64,000 nt of DNA from Sporosarcina koreensis (GCF_000826145.2 NZ_LN651333.1:62001-126000); one strand, 5' to 3'. Positions 7,566-16,416 are shown, counted from the stretch's first letter. Notes: a model not told the origin generated them from the sequence alone. Numbers and translations are program-made.

Positions 7566-7997
7566 TCATTTATGAAAGAGCAGCTTCAACAATTCCAGTA
7601 CACTGAAATACGCCAGGCCGCCCACAATTCCAAAGATCCCTAAGTCGATTCCGGAAAACAACTCACCGAAAATGACCGCACCGAGAAGCCCGGCCAGACA
7701 GCCGGCACCTGCATAGAACAGGATCTTCATCTTGCGGGAGCGCTGCTTTGTCTTCGGAGAGAAGTCGATGAACAGGGCGACGGGCAGCGCAAGGAACAGA
7801 AAGAACGGCAGGGAATACACCGCCGTCACCAAAGCGGTCGGCCCAAAACCCCAGGAGTCGTCAAACACCAGTAGCGAATAGAGCGCGATGCACGCGCCGA
7901 ACAGCAAAGGCGACAGGAAGACCGCCAGCAGGTAGACCGCCAATCTGTCGAACGTACTCTGGTAGGCAGCCGCCAGTTTGTCGGGTTTCGGATTCAT
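7566..7997 (-). CDS. Integral membrane protein, unknown function
   Basis: 143 residues with four hydrophobic helices and a basic loop (KTKQRSRKMK) in the middle. AGAGGAG lies upstream of the ATG at 7997. Not recognised. Confidence 0.6.
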   Translation of the reverse strand: MNPKPDKLAAAYQSTFDRLAVYLLAVFLSPLLFGACIALYSLLVFDDSWGFGPTALVTAVYSLPFFLFLALPVALFIDFSPKTKQRSRKMKILFYAGAGCLAGLLGAVIFGELFSGIDLGIFGIVGGLAYFSVLELLKLLFHK

Positions 7998-8018
7998 AGT
8001 CGGGTACTCCTCTCCGGT

Positions 8019-8207
8019 TCAGTGACGGGTCTCTTCCTTTCCAAGGAAGTAACGGGCGTTTGCGAAAAATACGACGCCGAGCAGGAATAGCATGACAATC
8101 AGCCAGCTTGCAATGGCCGAGTATGCCCCATTCAGGACAAATTCACTTACTAAATTGACGAACACCGAAGCAGCGAACACTGCAAATAATCCTATTACAT
8201 ATTTCAT
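8019..8207 (-). CDS. Small two-helix membrane protein
   Basis: 62 residues if translation begins at ATG 8207 (MKYVIGLFAVFA...). An in-frame ATG at 8237 is possible. GGAAAGGAG lies upstream of 8207 at rather long spacing. Two hydrophobic segments and a charged end (LGKEETRH). First gene of the small-membrane run; not recognised. Confidence 0.5.
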   Translation of the reverse strand: MKYVIGLFAVFAASVFVNLVSEFVLNGAYSAIASWLIVMLFLLGVVFFANARYFLGKEETRH

Positions 8208-8396
8208 AAAACGCAGATGGCTCCTTTCCTGTACCATATTCCATCCGTATACTTTCCTTACGTCCGGAGATTGGATATTGTTTCATTGTTCTGTCATCTG
8301 ATAACAGAAGTTTTCCAGAGAACCGATTGACACCATTGTAACACGATTCCAGTTGCTATCTATCTTTTTCCAGTAAAGAATATGCATGCCCATAAG

Positions 8397-8436
8397 AAAA
8401 CGCGTACGAACCGGCAGGCTGCCGTTTCGTACGCGT
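8397..8436 (-). terminator. Terminator of the P450 gene
   Basis: An 11-bp stem (ACGCGTACGAA with TTCGTACGCGT) extended by an inner CGGCAG/CTGCCG stem, followed on the minus strand by TTTTC. Lies 5 nt past the P450 stop. Confidence 0.75.
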
Positions 8437-8441
8437 ATATA

Positions 8442-9701
8442 TCACTCTTTGAATAACAGAGCCTTGCTGTTCGGATACGTCGGGAACTGGTCCATCGGGA
8501 TGGTCCAGTCCTGTTCAGGAACGTTAAAGCTGTACTTGTTCACCAGTTGGTCCGAGAACACCCGCATGCTGTGGAGGGTGATCCATTCGCCGGCACAGCG
8601 GTGCATATCCCGGAACGAACCGCCGCCCTGCGCGATCATTTCGTATTCTTCCTCATACGAAATCTCTTTGGCCCGGCCGGCATACCGGTCGATCCGGAAC
8701 TCATCCGGTGCATCGATGGTGCGCGCGTCGTGATTCGTGCCGTACAGATCGAGCACCACCCAGCTGTCTTCCGGGATCACGTACCCATCCACTTCCACAT
8801 CCCGGACTGCGACTGCCGGCAGCATCGGGAAGAATGGATAGAAGCGCCTCATCTCCTGGATGAACGGATCCTGCAGCCGGTCGAAATCCGACTGCAGCTC
8901 TTTATAAATGTCCTTTCCAGCGAACAGGGCATGCCCCATCAGCGTCATCCAGACTGTCAATGCGACTGTCGGCCGGATGATGTTGAGCAGCTCGACCGCC
9001 GCCACGTCCACCGGCAGCAGCTCTCCATTCAGATCCGTCGCATTCGCAAACGTATACAGCGCATAGTTCTCTTTGCCGGGTACCGGATGCTTCCGCGCTT
9101 CTTCGATCAGCTCCTTCGCCCACTTCTCCGATTTGTTCCGATCTTTGATCCCTTTGAGATGATCGATCGGCGACGTCACCGCCCCGCTGATCATGGCGAT
9201 CTGGTTCTCCGCCAGCTTGTCCACCGTTTCGGCATCGTACGTGTCCAGATTGATGCCCGCCCATTCGCAGATGGCGGTGAACAGCACGTTATTAGCCAGC
9301 CCGAACAGCTCGAATTCGCCATGCTTCCGATCGAGCGCCGCAGTCAGATGCCGTGCCAGGATGTCATGGTAGTCATCCATCCGCTCAGGCGTCATGAGGT
9401 CCATGAAATAATGTTTCCGATGGTGGTGCGCCTCCCCATCCAGCGTCTGGACACCGCCCTCACCGAACAGTGTTTTCAGCACCGGTTTCGGCATCGCCCC
9501 TTCCCGCTTGAAATTCGCCGGGTCATAGAACTGACGAGCCGCCGCCTCCCCGTAAATTGCTGTAATTTCCTCTGTCAGGAACTTCGCTTTCACGACAGGC
9601 GCCCCGACGTCCTCGCGCAGCTCCCCTAACAGGTTATAGCCTTTTTCCATCAAGTCTTTCACATCGGTCAGTTTGACTTTCGTTTCCGGTACTTGTTTCA
9701 T
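8442..9701 (-). CDS. Cytochrome P450 fatty-acid peroxygenase, CYP152 family
   Basis: 419 residues from ATG 9701, preceded by TAGGAGTG; the frame upstream of this is not part of the protein. The haem-binding loop reads GGGSFRDMHRCAGEW with the proximal Cys at 369. An Arg-Pro pair at 243-244 (NIIRPTVAL) replaces the usual acid-alcohol pair; this is the hallmark of CYP152 peroxygenases, where the Arg binds the fatty-acid carboxylate and H2O2 is the oxidant. Residue 85 is Gln, as in Bacillus hydroxylating enzymes, rather than the His of the decarboxylase OleT. Predicted role: alpha/beta-hydroxylation of fatty acids without a redox partner. Soluble. Appears monocistronic. Confidence 0.92.
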   Translation of the reverse strand: MKQVPETKVKLTDVKDLMEKGYNLLGELREDVGAPVVKAKFLTEEITAIYGEAAARQFYDPANFKREGAMPKPVLKTLFGEGGVQTLDGEAHHHRKHYFMDLMTPERMDDYHDILARHLTAALDRKHGEFELFGLANNVLFTAICEWAGINLDTYDAETVDKLAENQIAMISGAVTSPIDHLKGIKDRNKSEKWAKELIEEARKHPVPGKENYALYTFANATDLNGELLPVDVAAVELLNIIRPTVALTVWMTLMGHALFAGKDIYKELQSDFDRLQDPFIQEMRRFYPFFPMLPAVAVRDVEVDGYVIPEDSWVVLDLYGTNHDARTIDAPDEFRIDRYAGRAKEISYEEEYEMIAQGGGSFRDMHRCAGEWITLHSMRVFSDQLVNKYSFNVPEQDWTIPMDQFPTYPNSKALLFKE

Positions 9702-9894
9702 GTCGTTCACTCCTAGTGTGTTTCGTTCTATTCGTATTGTATTGGTCCCTACTACTATAGCCTGGAAGGAAATTCGGCAAACACTTGCCATCATTGGATA
9801 CCAGGTTGACCTTTGTAGCTCTAGCGGTTCTAGTTCTCCGGTCTGCAAACAATACTTTGCTGCAGTCCGTATCAAATTGACCAGCAACGTATAT

Positions 9895-10116
9895 ATGTAC
9901 GGAAATAGAAATAATACAATAGAAGCCGCAGAGCGGAGCGGGATAGAAGCAGGCTCTGAACTCAAGTTACAGGTTAGGGACGATGAAAACACAATTACGC
10001 TGACAACGAAAAACCCCAAGAGAAGGTACTCCCTTGAGGGATTGGTATCCCAAATCACTGCGGAAAACCGCCATGCCACAGTCGATCTTGCAAGCGCCGG
10101 GCGGGAATTTTTGTAA
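9895..10116 (+). pseudogene. Decayed MazE/AbrB-type antitoxin remnant
   Basis: The frame encodes YGNRNNTIEAAERSGIEAG, then ELKLQVRDDENTITLT, KRRYSLEGLVSQIT and ENRHATVDLASAGREFL. From GIEAG onward this matches MazE-type antitoxins, including the KRRYSLE..ITPENRH..VD tail that binds MazF. The N-terminal swapped-hairpin region is damaged: the usual WGNSLAIRIPK is replaced by YGNRNNTIEA, and no ribosome site precedes the ATG at 9895. No mazF follows. AT-rich DNA unlike the neighbours. Interpreted as a relic of a lost toxin-antitoxin pair. Confidence 0.7.
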
Positions 10117-10277
10117 CTGTTGTCTACAATCTTAGGATATAATAATTCGGTTCAAGATTTTCTCGCATTGATAGATTTCACAAAAGCTTATAAAAGAGAG
10201 TAACCACCCTGCATACTTGGTCGGCCCTATTTAAACACATGTGTATTTATTTCGAGTAAAGGCTATGAACAATCAAA

Positions 10278-11192
10278 TCATTCGATCACGTACAGATACA
10301 GTTCTCCGTTGTCCAAGAATACCAGCATGTTCTCTCGGTTGCTCACTGCTTGAGGTGATATAGGCGTTCCATCTGGTTTAATAAATTCAAGCAGATGCAC
10401 CGTCTCACATCGTTTGTTGTCCTGGTCCAATTTTAGAAGGATTCCGTCGCCTTCCCTTGTATACGCTACTATCTCATCTCCCTTGACAGCAAACGACCTA
10501 AAGTTAAGATCATCCAGTCCGTAATATTTCGATACCCCGTCTTTCCGGACACCGATCATCCCCTCGATACTGAAGAAAAAGTAGATTTCCTCCTTGTCAT
10601 TACTATTCAAAGCCAGACATTCGAAGATATAAAATTCTTTGTCTTCTTCCAGCGAGTCCATCTTCCGACCAGCACGATCCCAGCCTACCAGACCACTGCT
10701 GCCGATTGGCTCATCCCAGCCATAACTGCCACAAGTCCCTTCATCGAAGTACCCTGTCCAGATCGACTGATTTCTCGTCACATGCACATGTTCAATTCCG
10801 TCACCTAGACAGAACGTGCGGACCAGACGTCCGCTATAATTGAATACATGTGCATTTTCTTCGATGTCATCGTCCCCACGGTAGCGAGAGCGAGCACCGA
10901 CTACCAGTACATGGTCGGTATCGATCGGCTGAACGAAATGATAATTCCATCTTTCAGCAGGAAGTTCAATGATCGTCTTTTCGTCATTTTTCAACCGGAC
11001 CACCTGGTAACTGTAAAGCCTTTCTGTAACAGTGGCGGGAAATTGACCACCAATCAAAGGAGGTTGTTCATCTGTCAGTAACACTAGCACCTCTTGTTCA
11101 TATCCCAGTGCAATCGAAAGAGGAATATTTCCTACTAAATCTTCCTTAATTTCTCCCAATATTTTTACGGACACTCGTTCTTTTCTAATCAC
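10278..11192 (-). CDS. Hypothetical protein, possible beta-propeller
   Basis: 304 residues from GTG at 11192, which has AGGT 8 nt upstream; a TTG at 11234 is an alternative. No signal peptide or membrane helix. The protein is rich in short beta-strand patterns (HVLVVGARSRYR, AHVFNYSGRLVRTF, GDEIVAYTREGDGILLKLD), which suggests a repeated-blade fold, but no family is recognised. AT-rich relative to neighbours. Lies between the mazE relic and a frameshifted acetyltransferase. Confidence 0.65.
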   Translation of the reverse strand: MIRKERVSVKILGEIKEDLVGNIPLSIALGYEQEVLVLLTDEQPPLIGGQFPATVTERLYSYQVVRLKNDEKTIIELPAERWNYHFVQPIDTDHVLVVGARSRYRGDDDIEENAHVFNYSGRLVRTFCLGDGIEHVHVTRNQSIWTGYFDEGTCGSYGWDEPIGSSGLVGWDRAGRKMDSLEEDKEFYIFECLALNSNDKEEIYFFFSIEGMIGVRKDGVSKYYGLDDLNFRSFAVKGDEIVAYTREGDGILLKLDQDNKRCETVHLLEFIKPDGTPISPQAVSNRENMLVFLDNGELYLYVIE

Positions 11193-11285
11193 TTTATGTA
11201 CCTGCTCTCTGATAATTAGCGATCTGAACACCAAATATTATTTGCCTAGTAAATGCAATACTGATTTATAGCAGTGATAAAAATC

Positions 11286-11797
11286 TCAAATCGTTTTGCT
11301 ATATTGAATAAGAGCAGTCTGCACACCCTCGTACAACTCCGATCCAGCTCGCCCGCTTTCCTGGAATCCTGCAGACGACAGCATCTTGCGTGAGCGATAA
11401 TTGGTTTCATGTGTCTCGGCCGTCAGGTAAGCCAATCCAAGCCGGGTTGCCGCATACTTCATCATCTGACGGCTTGCGATTTGCCCTTTCCCCATAGCGA
11501 GCTGTCACCGATGGCAATCCCCAATTCAGCTGTTTCTTTTTCGATTCCGGCAAGATCTGCATAGCCGATCAATTTACCATTCCATACGATCCCCAGCCGG
11601 ATGAATGAAGGCTTACTCAAATGAACACAATACCGCCACCAATCCCGCACTTCTTGTTCGGACCTGTCGATATCCCATTCATTCGCCGCGCAGAACCTGT
11701 GATCTTGCGCCCAATTAAGAACATGGGGGATATCCTCTTCCGCAATCGGTCGCAGCACGACTGAGCATTTTGCAGTTTCCTCTCTATCGATTGCCAT
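11286..11797 (-). pseudogene. GNAT acetyltransferase with frameshift
   Basis: The N-terminal part (from ATG 11797, GGGAGGTG upstream) reads through AELGIAIGDSSLWGKG; the C-terminal part in the next frame reads QIASRQMMKYAATRLGL, TAETHETNYRSRKMLSSAGF and onward to the stop at 11286. Together they make an intact RimJ/RimL-type GNAT enzyme of about 170 residues, with the acetyl-CoA loop at the junction. Loss of one G in a GGGAAAGGGC tract (about 11480-11490) accounts for the break. Either a true recent frameshift or a homopolymer error in the assembly. Confidence 0.8.
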
Positions 11798-11838
11798 TCC
11801 GCACCTCCCCGAAGTTCCTGGTTCTCAGCTGCTAATGA

Positions 11839-13386
11839 TTATATACATTGACTTAGTACCAATTCCACCTCCTGCCGCAGCCGCTTCTTATCCGGCTTCC
11901 CGAGGGAAGTGCATGGAATCTGGCGGAAGATGATCGTTTTCGGCATCTGATAGCGGGCGGCTCTGTCCGTCAGCCAGGCGGTGACAGCTGCTGTTGTGAG
12001 TGTATCGGAAAGCGGGTCGATCACCGCGCAAAGGCGCTGGCCGAACTCGGCATCCGGGACCCCGACCACTGCAGTGTCCCGGATAAGCGGATGGGTGCGG
12101 AGCAGGGTCTCCAGCTCAGATGGGTGGACATTCTCGCCGCCAGATACGATCATGTCATCGACCCGACCGTACACATGCAGCAATCCGTGCCCATCCAGAT
12201 AGCCCATGTCACCGGTTTCTATCCATTTGGACTTCCTGCCGGCCATCGACCAGCTGCTGGACATGCAGATCTGTCCTGTTTCGCCTGTACGGACTTCGTT
12301 CCCGGACGGATCGACCAGTTTCAGCCGGCCGCCCGCGACCTTCCTGCCAACGGCTCCGGGAGCGATTGCCAGCTCTTGCGGAGTCGCCATGCAGGCGAGC
12401 CCTGTTTCGGATGTGCCGTACAAGTTGAACAGGACCGGACCGAGTGCCGCGTTGATGTCCTGGGCGAGTTTCGGATGGAGCGGCGCCCCGCCGGACGCGA
12501 TGCACTTCAGTGACCGCAGATTGTCTTTCTCGTGAGCCAGCAATCGTTCGGCGATCACCGGGACGACAGTGACCACTTCGACGCTATGGGTGCGGATCAG
12601 TGCGCTCAGCTGTTCCGTCCCAGATTCGCAGCTCAATACGATCGTTTTGCCAAGCGCTGCGAACGACAGGAGAATGGCCAGTCCATAGCCATGACAGAGG
12701 GGTGTAGCAATCAGGACATTGCTACGCCGCGCCAGCTCCATCGTCTTCAGGAGGCTCAGATAGGGATCGATATAATTGAAGAGGGACGGCTGATGAGGAA
12801 CGGCTTTCGGAAGTCCGGTCGTCCCGCCTGTCAGCAGCACAAGACGGCCGGCCGCCATCCGTTTCCACGGCCGCCTCGCGGGAAATCGATCACTTGCCGG
12901 CATGCAGACCATGATCGGAACGGCGGCAGGTTTCGGATTGGGCAGCAGATCGGCCAGCCGCTCCGAATCTTGGTCATGGATCAGCAGATCGAACCGGTGG
13001 CGTTCCAGCAGCAATGCCAACTGCGTATGTCCCATATCCGGATTCAGAAGATACACATCCGCCCCCAGGCGTGAAGCAGCGAACAGCGCGGTCACGAGAG
13101 AGGTCCGGTTCCGGCAGAGGAAGGCGACTTTCTGACCACAGCCGATGCCGAATTCCTCCTGCAGGCGCATGGCAGTTCCTTCACTGCGTCGGTGCAGCTC
13201 GCTATAGCTGACCGTTCCTTCCTCATCGATCAATGCCGGGGTATCCCCATGCAACCGGGCTGCGAATTCCAGCAGCACCATCAGATTCACCCCATGCCGG
13301 GCAACTGCTGAGGACAACCCGGTAGCCCCTGAAACGTTCAGCACCCCCATCTCCTGCAGCAGCCGTACCAGTTTACCGATCGGCAT
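11839..13386 (-). CDS. Acyl-CoA synthetase-like AMP-forming ligase
   Basis: 515 residues from ATG 13386, which follows AAGGAGG. The ANL superfamily motifs are all visible: the P-loop LLTGGTTGLPKAVP (about residues 180-193), NLYGTSETG (A5), a hinge-region TGDMGYLDGHG and YGRVDDMIVSGGENVHPSE (A7/A8), and the catalytic Lys in SLGKPDKKRLR near the end. It activates a carboxylate, probably a fatty acid, with ATP and then CoA. Its start overlaps the upstream SDR gene by 14 nt, so the two act in one transcript; together they could activate and reduce or modify a lipid. The substrate is unknown. Confidence 0.88.
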   Translation of the reverse strand: MPIGKLVRLLQEMGVLNVSGATGLSSAVARHGVNLMVLLEFAARLHGDTPALIDEEGTVSYSELHRRSEGTAMRLQEEFGIGCGQKVAFLCRNRTSLVTALFAASRLGADVYLLNPDMGHTQLALLLERHRFDLLIHDQDSERLADLLPNPKPAAVPIMVCMPASDRFPARRPWKRMAAGRLVLLTGGTTGLPKAVPHQPSLFNYIDPYLSLLKTMELARRSNVLIATPLCHGYGLAILLSFAALGKTIVLSCESGTEQLSALIRTHSVEVVTVVPVIAERLLAHEKDNLRSLKCIASGGAPLHPKLAQDINAALGPVLFNLYGTSETGLACMATPQELAIAPGAVGRKVAGGRLKLVDPSGNEVRTGETGQICMSSSWSMAGRKSKWIETGDMGYLDGHGLLHVYGRVDDMIVSGGENVHPSELETLLRTHPLIRDTAVVGVPDAEFGQRLCAVIDPLSDTLTTAAVTAWLTDRAARYQMPKTIIFRQIPCTSLGKPDKKRLRQEVELVLSQCI

Positions 13387-14260
13387 CGCGTGTCCTCCTT
13401 CTCCGTTCCAGTCCGTGTTCAATCGGCCGCCTGAACAGGACCGACGCCAGTTCCCCTGCCGGCAGCCACCACGGATGCCAGGTTTTCCGTTTCGTATACA
13501 AAGAGCGCGCAATCTGTTTCGCCGCCTCTACCGGACACATCGCCGGCATCCGATCATACGCAGCAGTCGGCCGGATCATCTCCGTCCGGACGAGCGGCAG
13601 ATAGAAGGTCGTGACCGAAATGCCGGACTGCCGCAGCTCGGCGGACGACGACCGCAGCCAGCTGTCAAACGCTGTCTTCGAAGCCTGATAGGCCGCCCAG
13701 TCCGGCATCGGCAGCAGCCGGGCGTTGATGGTCGACATATTGATGATCTGCCCCTGATTTTGCTGCAGGAGGGGCACAAGCGCCAGCAGCAGCCGGACGG
13801 GGACAAAGTAATTGATGGCCATCGTCCGTTCGAAATCGTGGAACCGATCCAGGGACGCCGCGAGTGTCCGGTTGATGGACAGGCCGGCATTCGAGATGAA
13901 AACATCCAGTCCCCTCGGCAGCGCAAGGAGGACATCTACCAGCCGGTCCAGTTCGTCGGGTGCGCGCAGATCGGCGGTCACCACCGTCACCGTTGCTGGG
14001 CCGTCTTCCAGTCTTTGCTGCACCGCGAGCAGACGATCCGTACGCCGGGCGACCAAAATCAGATGCACCGGCAGCTCCCCAAGCAAATACGCCATCTGTT
14101 CACCGATCCCTGAACTGGCGCCGGTAATCAGCACCGTCTTCCCGTACAGTTCCTCCGCAAGCCTGCCGGAATGCAGACGGGTCCGCGGGAACAGCAGCCG
14201 CTCGGCGAATGTGTATGGCTGACTTGGCTGGCCGAATGGTGAACGCGGCATCGGGCTCAT
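13373..14260 (-). CDS. SDR family NAD(P)-dependent oxidoreductase
   Basis: 295 residues, classical short-chain dehydrogenase. The TGASSGIGE nucleotide-binding loop is at about 46-54, NAG in FISNAGLSINR, the catalytic Ser in INMSTINARL, and YQASK (Tyr/Lys) at about 191-195. The N-terminal extension of some 40 residues and the basic C-terminal RRRRTRDADR are longer than usual. Overlaps the acyl-CoA-synthetase-like gene, suggesting a joint lipid-related reaction; the substrate is unknown. Confidence 0.9.
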   Translation of the reverse strand: MSPMPRSPFGQPSQPYTFAERLLFPRTRLHSGRLAEELYGKTVLITGASSGIGEQMAYLLGELPVHLILVARRTDRLLAVQQRLEDGPATVTVVTADLRAPDELDRLVDVLLALPRGLDVFISNAGLSINRTLAASLDRFHDFERTMAINYFVPVRLLLALVPLLQQNQGQIINMSTINARLLPMPDWAAYQASKTAFDSWLRSSSAELRQSGISVTTFYLPLVRTEMIRPTAAYDRMPAMCPVEAAKQIARSLYTKRKTWHPWWLPAGELASVLFRRPIEHGLERRRRTRDADR

Positions 14261-14323
14261 CCTTTCCAGTAGCAGAAGCGTAATGCCTTCCGATTAATCA
14301 ATTACAACTTGAAAATTCCGTCC

Positions 14324-14464
14324 TCACCGTCCGTCTTCCCGATTCCGGTGCCTGCGCGCAATCCGCCAGAGGATGAATCCCCTCGCCAATGCTGCGAATG
14401 CTATGAAAATCAGCACGGTGAAAATAATATCGCCCAGATTCCATGTGCTGTTGATCGAATCCAT
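14324..14464 (-). CDS. Small one-helix membrane protein
   Basis: 46 residues from ATG 14464 with GGAGG upstream (MDSINSTWNLGDIIF...). One helix followed by a basic cytoplasmic tail (WRIARRHRNREDGR). Topology and size resemble a recurrent Bacillus small membrane protein of unknown role. Confidence 0.6.
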   Translation of the reverse strand: MDSINSTWNLGDIIFTVLIFIAFAALARGFILWRIARRHRNREDGR

Positions 14465-14575
14465 CCTGCCGCCTCCAATTTGGCGGAACCGCCCCGCCTC
14501 GTTCAATGTCGTGAGAGTACAAGTAAACACGATGGCTTGACCACAGGCGTCTATCCTGCTGCCAGCCTATGATGT

Positions 14576-14734
14576 TCACTCAGACGTTTCGTCGGCCTGT
14601 TTCCGCTTTTTCTCCAGATACGCGGTCCGAAGTTTTTCGAGATGCTTCTGTTTATCGAATTGATCCGGTTTCCGTTTTTCATGATATTTCGACACAGCCT
14701 GTCTGCCTTTTGAATCCAATTGATATTTCCCCAT
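14576..14734 (-). CDS. Small basic hydrophilic protein
   Basis: 52 residues (MGKYQLDSKGRQAVSKYHEK...) from ATG 14734 with AAAGAGGTG upstream. Highly charged, Lys-rich and probably helical, no membrane segment. Such short basic proteins are common in Bacillales; function not known. Confidence 0.65.
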   Translation of the reverse strand: MGKYQLDSKGRQAVSKYHEKRKPDQFDKQKHLEKLRTAYLEKKRKQADETSE

Positions 14735-14812
14735 GACTTTCACCTCTTTTCATTTATATGATAACTATCGGCTTACGGATGAACGTACTGAACCGTTTCT
14801 TGTCTTATCCTT

Positions 14813-15172
14813 TTAAAGAAGTTGAACGTAAGCAACCAAAACAAATATGCCTACATCGATCATGGAGAAACTCCTGGCCGCACTTTCTGCTTTTGTGACT
14901 ACGTTTCCGATCCACAAGACGATCCAGCCAAAGAACGCACTGGCCATGCCTGCATCCTGCACTGCTTTGAGACCTGTCACCGCTTCCGATCCCGAAAGAA
15001 ACAGAAGCACTCCAATCACGAACGGGACGTACGTGAAAAAGATCAATGGACTTCCAATCTCCTGTTTGAGTTCTTGACGTTCCTCTTTCTGCAGTCTTCT
15101 ATACGACAGATACGACAGCAGCACAGGTACTACCCATATAAGCACGACAGCTATCCACTGAAACATCTCCAC
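14813..15172 (-). CDS. Integral membrane protein, unknown function
   Basis: 119 residues with four hydrophobic helices and one long charged loop (RRLQKEERQELKQE) after the first. Not recognised. Confidence 0.6.
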   Translation of the reverse strand: MEMFQWIAVVLIWVVPVLLSYLSYRRLQKEERQELKQEIGSPLIFFTYVPFVIGVLLFLSGSEAVTGLKAVQDAGMASAFFGWIVLWIGNVVTKAESAARSFSMIDVGIFVLVAYVQLL

Positions 15173-15239
15173 GCATATCCTCCTCGCCAGTCATGTCGTG
15201 TACCCGTCTATCCAGAAGGTGCCCGTGCGCCGAATTACA

Positions 15240-15584
15240 TTACTTCCTCCCATACTTTCCGGTGTTCACGGCTTTACGGTACGCCCCCTCTTCTTCAACG
15301 GCAATCATGTCGTCGGGCGATTCACCGGGGATGGCGAAGAACTTGGTCCCTTTCCGGTATTGGTTCGAGAACGTGCCTATATAGGTCGCTTCCCGATCGG
15401 AATAAACGGTCACCTGGCCCAATTTCTCCTCAACCTCTTGGATGGTTTCGCTGCCGACTTCATACATATCGCCGTGCCAGACGATGAAACTGCTGTTCCA
15501 GTCTTTACCGGATGATGTGCAAGCAGCTAGAAGGCTCAGCAGGGAAACTAGAATGAATAGGTACGCCGCGCATTTCAGGTTCAT
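15240..15584 (-). CDS. Lipoprotein, unknown function
   Basis: 114 residues from ATG 15584, preceded by AGGAGGAGG. A classical lipoprotein signal: MNLKCAAYLFILV... with lipobox LLAAC (Cys at about 22). The mature part is about 90 residues with no recognised domain. Predicted to be anchored to the outer face of the membrane after Lgt/Lsp processing. Confidence 0.75.
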   Translation of the reverse strand: MNLKCAAYLFILVSLLSLLAACTSSGKDWNSSFIVWHGDMYEVGSETIQEVEEKLGQVTVYSDREATYIGTFSNQYRKGTKFFAIPGESPDDMIAVEEEGAYRKAVNTGKYGRK

Positions 15585-15654
15585 CTCGTCGCCTCCTCCT
15601 GGAATCTCGTCACGTAAAAAGCAACAGGCCACAGACAAAAACACGTTCCTGTCG

Positions 15655-16395
15655 TTATACCTTCACGACTTTGATCCGATAGCTGAGACACTCCGCCAGA
15701 CTGGCAACTTCGTGATACTCCCATGCTTCAAAATCCATTGCGCCACCTGGGAAATAGGCAACGATCTGCAAGTCCGCCTGCTTGCACAGTGTATGGATGT
15801 CATCCGGCGAATAGCAGGCCAGCGATTGGATCATTTTTTCGTCGGGACGATCCGTCGGCCACCACGTGTCCGTCATTCTGTCGAGCGTCTCGTCGTACCC
15901 ATACGTTCGCGACACATCCCCCGGCAGCGTCATCGTTCTGCCGCTCGTCCGCCGCCAGTACGCGGGCTGATAGATATCGATCAAAGCCGCGCCATCAGTG
16001 TGCAGCCACTTGTGGATTCTCCGGAGCAGCTGAAGCTGTTCCGCGTCGGTTCCGACACCGAAGCCGTCCATATACAGCACGGCATCGAACTGACCAGGCA
16101 GCTCGATATCGTAAAAACTGCCGCATAATGAAGTGATTCCCGGTGTCTGAAGCTGCTGGGCGTATTCCACCATCTCCGGCACGAGCTCCACCGTCGTCAC
16201 CGACTTTCCGCGTCCCGCCAGGCATCGGGCGAGATTGCCTTTGCCTGCCCCGAGTTCCAGGACAGACGCGAACGGCCGGCCCATCTGCTCGACGATCTCG
16301 GCTGCCAACCCTTCGTCCAGCTCAGGATAGTCGATCTCCTTTCCGTACAGGTCGAATTGCTTTTTATATAATTGTTGCGCTTCGTTGATGTTCAT
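15655..16395 (-). CDS. Class I SAM-dependent methyltransferase
   Basis: 246 residues. Motif I is VLELGAGKGNLARC (about 45-58), the acidic end of strand 2 is TTVELVPEMV, and motif IV lies in QFDAVLYMDGFGVG. A Rossmann-fold methyltransferase acting on an unidentified small molecule. Upstream lie two copies of the palindrome GACTGATYAGTC that could be repressor sites. Confidence 0.88.
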   Translation of the reverse strand: MNINEAQQLYKKQFDLYGKEIDYPELDEGLAAEIVEQMGRPFASVLELGAGKGNLARCLAGRGKSVTTVELVPEMVEYAQQLQTPGITSLCGSFYDIELPGQFDAVLYMDGFGVGTDAEQLQLLRRIHKWLHTDGAALIDIYQPAYWRRTSGRTMTLPGDVSRTYGYDETLDRMTDTWWPTDRPDEKMIQSLACYSPDDIHTLCKQADLQIVAYFPGGAMDFEAWEYHEVASLAECLSYRIKVVKV

Positions 16396-16416
16396 TGTAA
16401 GTCCCTCCCATAGTTT

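Noticed and set aside
8547..9629. 360-residue plus-strand ORF
   Set aside because: Antisense shadow of the P450 gene; no family motifs and His/Arg-rich composition typical of GC-rich antisense frames.
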